From: Xestospongia bergquistia
Taxonomy: Eukaryota; Porifera; Demospongiae; Haplosclerida; Petrosiidae
Assembly (NCBI GenBank): GCA_963965975.1
Contig: OZ014411.1
Location: 24,969,249-25,033,248 of the forward strand
Direction: 5' to 3'
DNA: 64,000 nt
The translations under genes and the position numbers were made by a program. Below, in pieces: positions 1-12,200 of the stretch. How positions within the stretch are numbered: position 1 is the first letter of the stretch; each line of letters opens with the position of its first letter. Below the pieces are notes generated by a model. That model was not told the origin of the DNA. It saw only the letters and a program-made list of their open reading frames with translations, and did no database searches.

Positions 1-937
1 ATAAAAAGGCACAACCTACATTATAATCTTGTTTTCAGCTGGGATTATATATAGGTCTGGACATTCTATTTAGTGCCTAACCAATGATTTGATAGTCTCA
101 AATTAAGAGTAATGGCCTGGTTCACCTGCTCTGTCTATATCTACTCCAGTTTTGCCTACTAAAAGCATAATTTGCATATTTTCGCTTACTATTAACTTAT
201 TCTATTTCATGCTTTCCAAACTAATTTTAAGAGTGATAGTAAGCTATTTACAGTAACAATCAATATAGTACATTTATAAGTATTATAATAATTATATATG
301 TAATGTCAAAGATATGTATGAATCAGCATGCCTATAACATACTTAGCTCAAGATATACTCTCATAACAATAATTTCATGTTAACTTAAAAGAATAATCAA
401 GTTTCTTTGCTCACAGGAATGAAAGTTTGTGTGAATGTGGAATTTAAAAGGATATCTTCTGTAATATCATAGCCAATCTTAAAACACATCATGAAGTTAT
501 AATGTCCATAATATGTCATCTACTAATTAGCATCATCATCATCAATAAGTGATAGTACAATTAGACAGCTCAGGTTGATAGTCTATGTAAACAATATAGG
601 AATACTTCATATAGGAAGTATACCTATATTGTTCATAACAGGAAGTAAGAATGTACACAGCATGTACAAGTACATGTAAACAAGATTGCATCATGATCTC
701 ATTATTATTTAAATAATAAATAGTCAACCTGCTATAATTTTCATAACAAATTCTTTATGCAAACCACAGAGAAGGAATACATACTCTTGTACCAGGCAGT
801 TCTCCCTTCATTATTATGTTATTCAAAATTGTATATTTCCTTTCCCAATATGTTCAACTATATCCAAAGCAATTATATGTACATCCTTATATAAAACTAT
901 TTTAATAAAGTATAACTTTGTATTATATATGTCTCAC
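1..937. other. Intron sequence of gene A, nothing else seen
   Basis: This stretch lies downstream of the splice donor of gene A exon 8 (donor at 932-937 on the minus strand). It should be intron 8 of gene A, since the next exon (the DFD exon in genes B and D) is not present. It is plain AT-rich sequence with no splice-bounded coding segment I could recognise. In gene B the equivalent intron is about 2.7 kb, so the missing exons 9-12 of gene A would be expected to the left of the window. Confidence 0.6.
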
Positions 938-3900
938 AATTTTAGGTCGTTTTCTACAGACACAAGCTAATGGATTTGGACACTCGCAATCTGTCAACAC
1001 CAGAATATTAGATGGTTTGATATCTCTGTGAATTATTGGGTTTGGTAAAGTATGGAGATAATGAAGACCTTGAAGGATCTCCCTAGCAATGTACCTAAAA
1101 GAAGAATGTCAGAGCTCTGTAATTAATTAGTACATATCTTGGTTACATTTTATGTAACTGTACAATACACTTGTATACAAATGTAATTATATTGAAATTC
1201 TTCATAACAATCTGTGCTGTATAATAATCAATAAGTATAATAAAATATTGATCTCATTTAATAGTAGCCAAGAGTTATTTGTGATGTATTTTTAGAGATA
1301 TATTATCGTAATAGTTACATATATACATGTACATCAGCCAATTATAACGTTCCTATTAGTGTTAATTCACCTACTCTATAATTCTCAACAGGATTAACTT
1401 TATCCTAGTGGGAATTATATTACATTTGGCAAATTCCAAATATGAATAGCAAAAACAAATTTATAGACAAAGTATAGAATGTCATAACAAAGTGTCTTCT
1501 AATTAGAATGTAGCCACTTTGGACTAAAATTACAGTTCATACTGAATACATACTCCAATATCCATATCTTTTAATAGTCTCGTGTTACCTAACATGATCT
1601 TAAAATATGCATTAGAAATGTAATGCACATCAAAACAACTATTAACTGAATGCAATTTCAATGAACATCCAGGTATGTGCATCAACCTTGAATAAATCAA
1701 TTTGCATTGAAAATAAATTTAAAAGGTAATCTGTGAACAGTGTGAACAAACAAAACAAACTGCACTACAACATACATAAATGAACTAAGACACACACAAA
1801 CTAAGATAAAAACTCCTTCTTATGCTAGGTATACATAAACATAAGGATACCATTGTAAATATTCATGTAGTTAAGGAAGGCATTGCTTAGGTATATAGTA
1901 CATACATAATATGAATATTTACCTAAAGTTGTTTTGTATCTTTCTTAGTAACAGTGGCTCATTCTTATATCTTTCATTTAGAGATCGAAGACAAAATCTC
2001 TCATAAGATCCCACAGTTCTTCCCAAGTCATCTGCATATACAATATAAAAAATTAACACATAATAAATTTAGATAATCACTTGTCATTCGTGGATAATAG
2101 TGATAGATATAACGTCTTCTTGGAAAGGCTTCTATAGGATCTCCCATTAACATTGCAATTAATGGCAAGATATTAGGATGATGTAATTTAGGCATTATTA
2201 AGACTTCTCTCCAACGAAAAGCAGTCCGTTTCACAGCATACACTGTTCCTTCAAAAAAAACCTTTAAAGGAAAACAGTATAGATGACAAAACATCATCAT
2301 GAGTCAATACCTCTAATATAAGACCATTACCACCTTCTCTTATTACTCCAGTAGTCTTCTTGTCAGGTAGTGTATAATCATGTCCAATTACAAACACTTC
2401 TCCATCTCCCTATATTAATATGTAATAATATATACATAGTATAGATGAACAAGTAACTTACATAGAAGCAATATCCTGGTTGATCAAAACCCTCTAATGC
2501 ATAACGTTTGATTTGTTGCTCTGTTATAAATGCTTGACGTCCTTCATGAAGTGGTTTGACAAGTGATGTACCAAATGTACCCAAAACTTTCCCATATTGA
2601 GAAGACATCATACTACATTGAAACACAATGACAGTTCACAATATATACACACTATTGACTTATTGATCCTAATGCATGCTTCTTACAATGTAGTAGCATT
2701 CAGTCTTTAAAGAAACTATAGTTTCAATAATGTAACTCTAATGCATATGCTGTTATCCTCTTTTCACTACAACAAGTAATACAAGACATAAAAATTTGTA
2801 TTTATTACATCCTAGACCTAGGCCTGTAAACATTACAATCTTATAAGTAAACGAGAGACAAATAAAAAGAAATACAGGCAGATAAGCAGCAAAGAAATGT
2901 TATAAAATCCTAACCTTGGAGGTGGAGAACTAACAGGCATAGATTCCATAGTTGTAATATTAGCTACAGCAGTATTAGTTGTCATAACACCAGATTCTGT
3001 TTCTCGATTTGATGGAAGTGGTAACTCTCGTACTACTTGCTCATCCTCTCCCTCTTGAAATGTTTTAAAATTCCGCCAACGTATGTCTTCCTTAATCTCG
3101 TATTTCTCATCTAAATAGTCACATCCAATCTCTCCTGGTTCATTACATTCATCACTATTGGCATATAATGATATGATTATTGGATCTTCTCCTGTGGGTG
3201 GAGTTATTCCAATACGAACATATCGACTAGAATTCAATAAGACAAGTTCAGCAATCTCTACTTGACTACTACTACTAGTATGTGATTGTATAGAGATTGT
3301 CTTGTACTTCTCTTCTAACTCAATGGACCCATTTGGTTGAGATACCTAACAAAATAGGACATAAAGGTACATCGTAATAATATATAATACTGACGTATGT
3401 GATGATATGTAATGTAGCAAGCTTTTTATGAGTACACCTGCTGACTAAGCTTTGAAAATATAGTATTGGTTTACTTGATTAAACACATACATTTGTCACG
3501 CTAGCATATAATTGTTCCGTGTAAGGTGAGTCAATTAGAAATTAACTGTGTGTAGCAAACAATTTGCTACTATACTCACTCATCCACAAACTATTCTAAA
3601 GTAACATGATGTACAGATGGCTTAGTGTCTAGTCTGAACTCAAACAAGGTTAGGAGGCATCTTGTTAGCACACACAAAGATTATTCAACTGGTACAAAGT
3701 AGATTGTTGTAGTATACTAGTATCTTAGGCTATCAACTCGTTTGTGGATATCAAGTTAGTGTTAGGTTAAGAAAGATGAATGATTCAACAAATTAGTGTC
3801 TTGTGATGCTTAGAAACCATGTCTTAACTTATTACTAAGTCATTATTTTAAGATACTATCTTAGCATGAGAGTTTGTGATCAAGAATATCAAGATGTTTT

Positions 3901-6001
3901 TGCTAATACATTTCAATGAACATCAGATCCCATCATAAAGCATAGTTATTACATACCTAACAACACTAATATTACAAGCTGTTAGTTATCATATAATAAC
4001 ACTAATGCTACAAGCTGTTAGTTATTATATAATAACACTAATGCTACAAGTTGTTAATAAGTAACATATGTAAAGCACCTATCAACAAAGAATCTATTAA
4101 TAATATGAACACTTATATTGTATAATAATAATAATGACAATTTACTGCTAAAACATAAGTACAAAATATAATGCGTATAAAGGTAATTAATGATATAAAC
4201 AATATTTCTGTTTATTAGTAACTGAGATCCCTGACATAGCAAATATGTTACATTCATGAGTACATGAATCTAATTAAAGGCACCATATAAGGCTTAATTA
4301 AATGTCAACACAATATTAATAAAGATATTGCAAAACATACTTAAGTAACGCTCACTTTAACCTGTTAAATAATCCACTTGATGTTTGAGACAATGAAATA
4401 TTATAGTCTATAACTGTGATATTTAGGGTAATATGAAATAAATATACAATACATACACGCATAGTTTCCAAACTCTTTTTCTATTTTATTATTAATGTCA
4501 TTAAAAAACAAGCAACACTCACTTTAACCCAGTGCATTGGTACAATAGGAGTTATCAGGACACCTTCATAGAAGTCATATCTCATATTTCGTGAGAAGGA
4601 GAACCAGATATGATCACTTTTACGATATTGACTTTGTACTAGTATAGGACAATACATTTGTAATTGAGGGGCAACTAAGTCTTTGACCATATTATAGAAA
4701 GTAACATTTTCCACTTGTCGTCGTGTTCTATATTGTTCTGTTGTTTGATGACCATATGCTCCAAGAGATAATTCAGATGGATCTGCAGACACAACAGGCA
4801 TTGATGGTCTAGTGACTCTATCTGCTGTTACAATAACTGAAGACTCTGAAGTCACTTCAATGGCTTGACTATCAAAATGTGTGTCATGTGTACCATATGA
4901 TATGTGTTCACTTAATGTAGTAAAAACATAATCTCGGCTTCGTAAACTAATAACTATGCGATTGAGATCACCAAACATTAAGTCATGATCTTCTCTGACA
5001 ACTACCACAGGTATCTTCCTTTTTCTTATGTCAGTACATTTGTCAATACGTAGTTTTAATCTGCTCACAAGCCTCTCCTTTGAACAATACACTTTCCAAG
5101 TAGCATCATCTTGAGCTGATGACACGAGATAGTATGCAACACCATTAATACTGCTCTCAATTTCATCTATGCTAAAGCTAAAAATCTGTGATCTAAAGAG
5201 CTCATGGTGAACTTGTAAACATAAGTTATTATCTTGAGCTTCATTCAAGCATCGCATAATTAATAGTGCTTTCTGGTTACTGATAATTGGATGGCTACCA
5301 TTAAAACTCTGACAGATGTAGCTAATCATATAGAATAGAGCTTCTTTAGCTATTTTAGATAATCCAGCTCCTGCTAATCCAAAATACATTTCCAAAACTC
5401 CCCATTTATTTTGATCCAAGGAGAAGAGCTTACTGTTCACAAACTTCATAACTGTCATTAAAGGTTGATTAATAAGGTAGTAAGCAGCAAAGTATTCCTG
5501 TATAATTGGATGAAGGAACTGGTAGTGATAGGAAGGGTTGACAGAGAAGCCTTCTAATGACTCACTCTTAATCATTCCTAGTGATTTAACATCTGCCATG
5601 CAAGCAAAACTACATTGTAGTAGTTCATTAGACAGCTGTTCAAAAGACTCAGGGTATTCATCAATGTGCAACAGATAGGCACATCGAGATAACATTTTTA
5701 AGTCGTCATTTTCCTGTCTCTTCATGATTTGAAAGAATAAAGACACATTTAAGATAGGTGGCCTGATAGGTGGCCTGGATTCCACTTTGTCCCATTCCCT
5801 GGCTTCCACTTTGTTCCATTCCATTGCTTTGCAAATCTTTCCACAAACAATGGTAGTAATGAATGAAACCTTGTGTTGTATACATTTTGGCTCTGCCTTT
5901 ATTTCGTCCCAGTTGATATTTAAATAAGGATCATTTAGTGGAATGCCAGGTAAAATCTCTCGTACAACCTCTTGTGGTGTGTTGGGAGTCATAGTCATCA
6001 T
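938..6001 (-). CDS. Gene A: NLR-like module/protein kinase fusion, 3' part outside window
   Basis: Exons on the minus strand, in order: 4523-6001 (start ATG at 6001; the exon itself begins at 6005), 2915-3345, 2462-2612, 2311-2409, 2081-2261, 1923-2031, 938-1094. All borders are GT-AG and phases match genes B and D; exons 9-12 lie off the left edge. The first coding exon (493 codons) contains FLHPIIQEYFAAYYL, the kind of motif found in the winged-helix/HD2 end of NACHT NLRs, but no Walker A. Next comes an unrecognised beta-rich-looking module. The kinase part follows, with VYAVKRT (ATP-binding lysine), LHHPNIL and HRDIKPSNIL. A Cys-rich insert (CECPNPLACVC) follows the catalytic loop. Relative to B the first exon has about 18 extra residues made of short in-frame duplications near 5755-5830. 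The donor of exon 2081-2261 is GTGATT, weaker than the GTGAGT in B and D. The protein is probably cytoplasmic: no signal peptide or membrane segment is supported. A signalling or immune-receptor role is inference. Confidence 0.85.
3962..4058. repeat. 36-bp tandem repeat, about 2.7 copies, in gene A intron
   Basis: Units starting at 3962, 3998 and 4034 share the core AACACTAATGCTACAAG followed by TGTTA-type sequence. The period is exactly 36 bases and the copies differ at only a few positions. It lies in the intron between the first two coding exons of gene A and is absent from the matching intron of B as far as I can see. Confidence 0.8.
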
Positions 6002-6356
6002 ATACCTGGAATATATTTAAATAATGATAATCCACAAAAAAGCTTTCTCTGTTGTACTTCATTTTACTCAAAAATATAGCTATATAAAAGTCCTTCTCCT
6101 AAAAAATAAAGCTTTTTTAAACAAGTCTCATATGCAGTTTGTAAAAATCTTGGTTTATCTGTATCATATTTCCTTTATAACTTGAACCCAAAAAGGAAGA
6201 AAGCAACTAAGAGTGATTGATATACTTACTACATTTCCTTAACTAATTTTTATTACTGATCTTAGCCAGTTAGGTAATCATCATGCACAAAATAAATCTA
6301 ACATGTTCTTACAATAACAAATGTGACATAAATGAGAAGGTTATTTCTATACTCAC

Positions 6357-6372
6357 CAGTATCTGTCGCCAT
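6357..6372 (-). promoter_or_regulatory. Gene A leader exon with a short upstream ORF
   Basis: On the minus strand ATGGCGACAGATACTG is followed directly by a consensus donor GTGAGTATAG. The same small exon ends gene B's leader (ATGGATACTG|GTGAGA at 22588-22597) and a degraded form is in the pseudogene at 39241. The ATG here is not in frame with the main ORF. Spliced to the acceptor at 6005 it reads seven codons and stops at a TGA that overlaps the main start region. It is therefore best read as a 5' leader exon carrying a micro-ORF. A missed microexon between the two is the alternative. Confidence 0.6.
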
Positions 6373-6389
6373 TTTAGCTTTGGCTGGCT

Positions 6390-6919
6390 CACTGGCTTAG
6401 ACTAGGGGGGGCAGGGGCCAGGGGGGCTTGAGCCCTTAATTTAAGACTGGGGGCATAGCCCCCTTTAATTTGAATGAGTCAGCAATTTCAAAAAACCATC
6501 AAAAAATGAATAGTGTCAAAAAATTTATCACCTGACAGTGTAAATGTATTTGTAGGTGATTGATTATGCATATGATATCATAATATTGAAAAATTAATAC
6601 CAGCTATATACAACTTCAATCGTTTGTTCTTAACAGTGACTCAAAGCCGCTTAAACAATTATTTACTTTTGCATATACAACAACTACACCGATAATCTCA
6701 ATTTACTTTCAATATAGCCAAGGAGTTTGCAAAGAGAAATGATGAAAGGATGAAGCATTTTGGACAATTTTAAAACTGTTTACTGATTGTTATACTGTTA
6801 TTGATTCAAGTTATTCGCATGTAACATACTTAATTCATTGTAATTTTTTTCGGCATGGTAGTAAAAAATATCAGGTTACACTTGAGCCCCCCAAATTTTT
6901 TATGGTGTCTAAGCCACTG
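6390..6919. mobile_element. hAT-type non-autonomous element (MITE), 530 bp
   Basis: The left end reads CACTGGCTTAGAC and the right end is the reverse complement of CAGTGGCTTAGACACC, giving terminal inverted repeats. Just inside are G-rich/C-rich blocks with CTTGAGCCC on the left and CTTGAGCCCCCC near the right, the same layout as the hAT element at 25899-26899. There is no coding capacity inside, and I could not find a convincing 8-bp target duplication. It begins only 17 bases upstream of the gene A leader ATG, so it must lie in or replace the promoter/5' end of gene A. Confidence 0.7.
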
Positions 6920-7089
6920 TAACTTGCACATGAACTTTTGACCTTTTTAGTGTTTACGAAAGGGAGGTGACATTGCCGACGTAAGTGTACTTAGCAATAA
7001 AGTTTTGCAGTATATATATACTATCATTATTGTTCATAAACCTAACCACAAACAGTCTGGTTTTGTTAATGTTAACATTGGTATATCCA

Positions 7090-7520
7090 GACTAAAAAAT
7101 CAATATTAAAAGCAAAGAGTGCATACAATTCTGATGAACAACCACTTAACAATTTGCAAATCAAATGGCATTGTGTCATTTACCTCAAATTATCTTTATT
7201 GCTATACAATTCTATACAATCTGTACCACATCTTGATTTCAATGTACTCTTCAACCTTACATCAAAAACTTTTTGTCTAAACCTCGCTCTCCTCAATTCA
7301 CACTATCTTCCATGATTTCCCTGAGGGTGTGTTCGATATGTCTCCTCCACATTCTGACAGATGTTATGAAAGTAACACAATCATCTATACATTAACCCAA
7401 AGCAACTACATGCATCAATCATTTGTTCCAAATTCAATCAGAAACTGGAATTCTCTAATAGTAAAATCAGATATCATAGTATGTTTTAAGAAATTGTTAC
7501 TACAAGTTGTCATAATTTGA
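7090..7520 (+). mobile_element. LINE reverse transcriptase 3'-end remnant
   Basis: The end of this stretch translates to a tail with FVPNSIRNWNSLIV, which matches the usual C-terminus of non-LTR retrotransposon ORF2 proteins (FFPRTIRDWNSLP pattern). Upstream sequence to about 7090 looks like decayed RT-tail coding in shifting frames. Only the last few hundred bases of the element are left. No poly-A tail or target duplication was identified. Confidence 0.55.
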
Positions 7521-9258
7521 TTTCGTGCTTTGGGTGTGCTCCAAATTAGTTATATTATTACTACTGCACATACTATCTTCTCTATCCTACAATTACACAG
7601 ATGGCGATCTTTTTAATACAAAATTCACACAAATAGCAGAACTATGGAAATACTTTTCTCCTTTAGAATAGCTTCTGGATCGGAGTATAAAGCATTTAGC
7701 ATTTGTTTTTATTACTAATGAAAGGACCTTAATAGCTTTGTTAGAAGTAAGAACAGAAATACACAAATAACTCTTTCTTGGTGTTCTTTTAGTGAACAGT
7801 ATAGTAGACTCGTAAGTTTAATTGTGAGTCATAGTCATAGTCTCGCGTAGCCAGCCCCTCCCTCTCGGGAAGGGCTGGTCAACTGTCACCAGAAGGAAAT
7901 CAGGTGGTCGATAAATGTGTTAAGAGGCAGGAGGGCAAACACCCACTTTAAAATTGCTGACTCAACAGAAGCACAATGCCAGATACGCAAGCAAACTTGT
8001 GGGCAGTTGAATTTGTCCATTAGATGGGTGGACAATGATTATGAGCTAAATAAAGACTTGGTTAGGCTCTATTGTCTTCCTAGTACACTCTGTTTGTCTT
8101 GACCAAACTTGGGTGTGTTATTGTAGTGGCAAAGTTTTAGTGAGAAGCTTTTCGTACTATCTCCAATCCTACGGAACAATTTCATATTAGGGGTTATACA
8201 GAGATGAAATGTCTGTCTCAGCTTCTACTTACTACATCGTCAAACTACAGGTAGTTGTTTGAGCACAAAAACGGGCCAAAGATCAATGCAATCAAGCTAA
8301 AAAGAAGTTGCTAATAAAGCATGCTCCCTATACTACATTGTGGAACTTGTGAGAAGCAATGATGGACTAAGCAGATCTATAAGAAGGTTATTCCCATTTG
8401 TCTAAAGTGAATGATTTAGTGCCAATTCATGTAATAACAATTAGTGTAAAAAATAACTAGGCAAAACTAAATTGCTGAACATATTCTTCAAGATTAACTT
8501 TGAAGTGGATTGGCTCAATATATATTGTCCCTAGACTCTACCCCAAACTTCTTAAAACATAAAAGGATCCAACAGTGCTGTAGCCACTTCCATTATTATT
8601 GGATTATTCATAAAAGCAAACCTTGAACACAACAACTATGATGTGTTTGGAAAGAGCAATCCTTGTACCCTAAACTACTGTGTATGTATATACACATACT
8701 GGACTATACACATATACTGTACACATGTCATTTATTTGTTAAAATATAAAAGTTTACAAGTATGCAAATTAAACAGTTATAAGTAATGTAACAACAAACT
8801 AGTTTTAATTTGGTATACATACACAAGTTTCAAGGGTGCCTATATATAAGTTGACAGTAAGAAAGTACTGTGACATGCTAAGTCAAATAAATTTAAAACT
8901 GTTAGATAAACATATTAGAGCTTTAAGATAGTCAGGTGCTCAGGTGAGTATTGTGAAAAGTCAAAAAATAGATGCTAGTCTATTGAACTAGACTCGACTC
9001 TTTACTCACGTAATTAAAGGTCTAAACTTCAACTACCACTGACATTTTACTGCCCAGATTTTTGGTAGTCTGGCCATGGGTGATAACAAGTTATTTTTAA
9101 TGTTGTTAAGAATATGTACTAACATCAATTTTAGCATTGGATACAAATTTCTTATTGGAAAAGAAAGTGTCAAAAAATTTATTTCCCTAAAAGTGGTCTA
9201 GTATAATGCAAAGAGAAAGCACACAAAAGTATGGCCTACACATATTATAATAACTCAA
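7521..9258. other. Intergenic DNA between genes A and B
   Basis: No splice-bounded exon was recognised. At about 7820-7885 there is a GC-richer patch with TCTCGCGTAGCCAG and a CCAGCCC...GGGCTGG inverted pair, which looks like the end of an interspersed repeat. The short open stretch 7917-8102 beside it has no recognisable protein. The last ~300 bases should hold the 3' UTR of gene B (minus strand); I cannot place its poly-A site with certainty. Confidence 0.45.
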
Positions 9259-12200
9259 TTAATATTGAAATCCCCTAAGATAATCATGATTTAGTAATTC
9301 ATTAGCAGTAGGTCTTTTATCTGAATCAACAGTGAGACATTTCTCAACAAAATCAATCAATGAAGTTCCAACAAAAGCCCTTCTCAATCGGACAATCTAA
9401 AGTGCAATAAAATCATGAATCAAACATAGCCTTAAAAATTTTGGCACTAAATGTTTGTCACACTCAGTAATGAGGGTTAATAGTTAAAAGGACAATAAAT
9501 TAAATATTTGACAACAGGGTTACGAAAATATGGTCTTAGTCACTATGTTACAAACTGAAATGTATAGGCTAATAAAAGTGCATTTTCTTTATATCCAATG
9601 AAAATTATGGTACAACCAACTGTTTAAGTTTACATAAAATGTATGCTACTATATCCTAGTAGTATATTTCCTATATCCCTCCTTCCATTCATTCAATTAT
9701 CTATTGATCCATCCATCCATTCTATACTCATGGACATACTGGCAATATTTTGTGGATATCAGATTCTACAACACATGGCTCAGATCTTCTATAAGTAGTT
9801 ATTCCATGTTTCTCTAGAATAGCTTGTTTTCGTTGATCTAATGGTTGAGATGTTTTAATGGCTTGTTTGGCTGAGAGCAGTAATGTTCCAACCTGTAGAA
9901 ACATGTTAATATAACATCACAACATGCTTTTTATATAGGTCAGTTGTTTAGCAATAATAAAAGTTGATAAATTTAATGTCTTATTAAAATAGCTTTAAAA
10001 ACCTTCTGACAAAAATATTAACCATAAAACTAAGTTAAGCTCATAACTATTTAAATTAACACAAGTGGTAGCTGAATAATGTAGTTATATCTTTAAAAGA
10101 ATTAAGGTATAGTCAAAATGAGTCCAGGAACAACAAGCCACAACTACATACATTGCAAATGAAGTTATTACTAGGGCACACTCCCTAGTGGTACAAAATG
10201 GCAGACATTAAAAGGGTTCAAACCAGTTACTGAGTGATTTCTCACTTAAATTTACTTATTTACATAATTACGTTTTACATTGTAAGATGTTAGAGGTGAT
10301 GATTTTGATAGACATTTCAGATTTTTGCCAGGAGGTCTGGATTTCTCAATAATAATCATCTCTTTAATTAATTATGAAATTATTATTAAAGGAGAAATGC
10401 AACTTCACAAAAATGCATTGGAAGCATTGAATTGTGACTATGGAAGCCAAAGGCAGACATCCAATTCTACTTCATAATTTCATATTCTACTTCGTAATTT
10501 CGTATTCTAATTTGAATTTTTCCAAAAATATTCCAATTCTTATTTCTATCCTTCAATAGAATAATTAACAAATAAGTCCTATACCCTCACCATAACTGGA
10601 AACATGTCGCTTCACTCCTCTTTAAGAGACAGGTCGCGTTTCACTTAATTGAGCTCAATGAATTGAAGCGAGCATCGCGAGCTGTCTCTTAAAATGGACC
10701 GAAGAGACATATTTCCAGTTATGGTGGGGGTATAGGATTTTAGTTGTTAAATATTCCATCAAAGTATAAAAAATAGAATTGGAATTGGTAAAACTGCAAA
10801 GTAGAATTGGAATACTGTTGGAAAACTTCAAAGTAGAATATGAAATTACGAAATAGAAATGGATGGCCACCTTTGGCTTCCATATGGGACAGTTCTAATC
10901 TGTTGAATTAGTAGGAAAGTACATAGTTCTATTAAAACAAAGCCAACTCCTTGGCAAAGTAATTTAACTACTCATGAAACCATGCCCACTGATGATATTC
11001 CTTACCAACTTGTGAACATAAACAAACCTGCGAGCAAATTAACGTTATGTATAAAGTTAGCTTTATCTTAAGAGAATGAGTAGATGATGAAATTCTTCTG
11101 ACAAAATGTAAAGTTTTATATGCTCCTGACACAATATTTCTGTAATAACATCTCCAAGATAAGTTATTACTCAAAACTATTCAAGCTCAAGTTGTTGATT
11201 AACACAGACAACAGATGACTTATTAATAACACATTGATGATAATCAATAGTATTGGACGTAGGAAACATAATTGCTTACATTTAGAAACATTGAATGAAA
11301 GTCCCCAGAAGGACTTCCAACTAAATAAAAGCAACCAGGTTTTTCTGAGAAGATAATCTTCTAGAGTAATAATTTGCCAATACATTTAGATTTATCACCA
11401 AAAATGTAGGTAGTAGCAAACTTAGTGATAGTAGTGTCATTAGTATATATAATGAATAGAAGAGGCATCAAACACTTCCCCAAGCCACTTCTGAAGTAAT
11501 AGGAAAAACATTGAAATTTTACTATCTACTGAGACAATTTGAAGGAATTGTCCATATTTGAATACCAACAAATATCAAGCAGGTTTCAATGGACACAATA
11601 TGACTATTACACTAACTAGTTTGATAAAGTGAACATTTTTATTTTCAATTTGAATGTCTGTGTCACTCAAACAGACTTATGAAACATATGTGATGGCTCT
11701 ATGACTCCTTTATGTAACATGTTTTCCACTTTTTGTTTTTCTTCCTGACTTTTATAAAATGGAAGATTTTTTTGAGATTAGTTTAGCCACTGGATGGATG
11801 TGAATATCAAATAAACATTGAATAAAGTATTTTTTTCCAAATAAATCACTGTCTAGTAAGCAATAAAATGAGCTAATTTTCTTTAGAGAAGGACTTTCAG
11901 CTATACTTTTCTTGCTCAACAGAGAATTCTTAGTCCTTTGAAATAACTGTGATATTGTATTACTAGTTTGGCTCCTCAAGGTAGACAACACAAATGATCT
12001 GAAAGTGTGGAATCTGGCTGAATTGTGCTGATATTGTCTCCTTTGGGCAAGGGTTGGAAGTTCTCATAGCTATGAATGAATGTGTAATACTTGGGAATCT
12101 GGATTTTCTCTATAATTCTGAGCAAGAGATTGAACCACCAATAACCAACATAGTTCTATGAGGTTCATATATTTATCTTATTTCAGGATGTAGTATAGTT

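Noticed and set aside
542-727. Open frame on the minus strand
   Set aside because: AT-rich chance frame inside the predicted intron of gene A; no acceptor/donor and no family resemblance.
2833-2914. Hydrophobic C-terminal stretch (LLLICLYFFLF) after the SPPPR segment of gene A, like a membrane anchor; same at 18506-18575 in B
   Set aside because: It lies beyond a donor (CCAAG|GTTAGG) whose use gives perfect phase into the next exon in both genes. It is intron read-through.
3962-4058. Possible CRISPR-like array (regular repeats)
   Set aside because: The repeats are directly adjacent 36-bp units with no unique spacers, in a eukaryotic intron; an ordinary tandem repeat.
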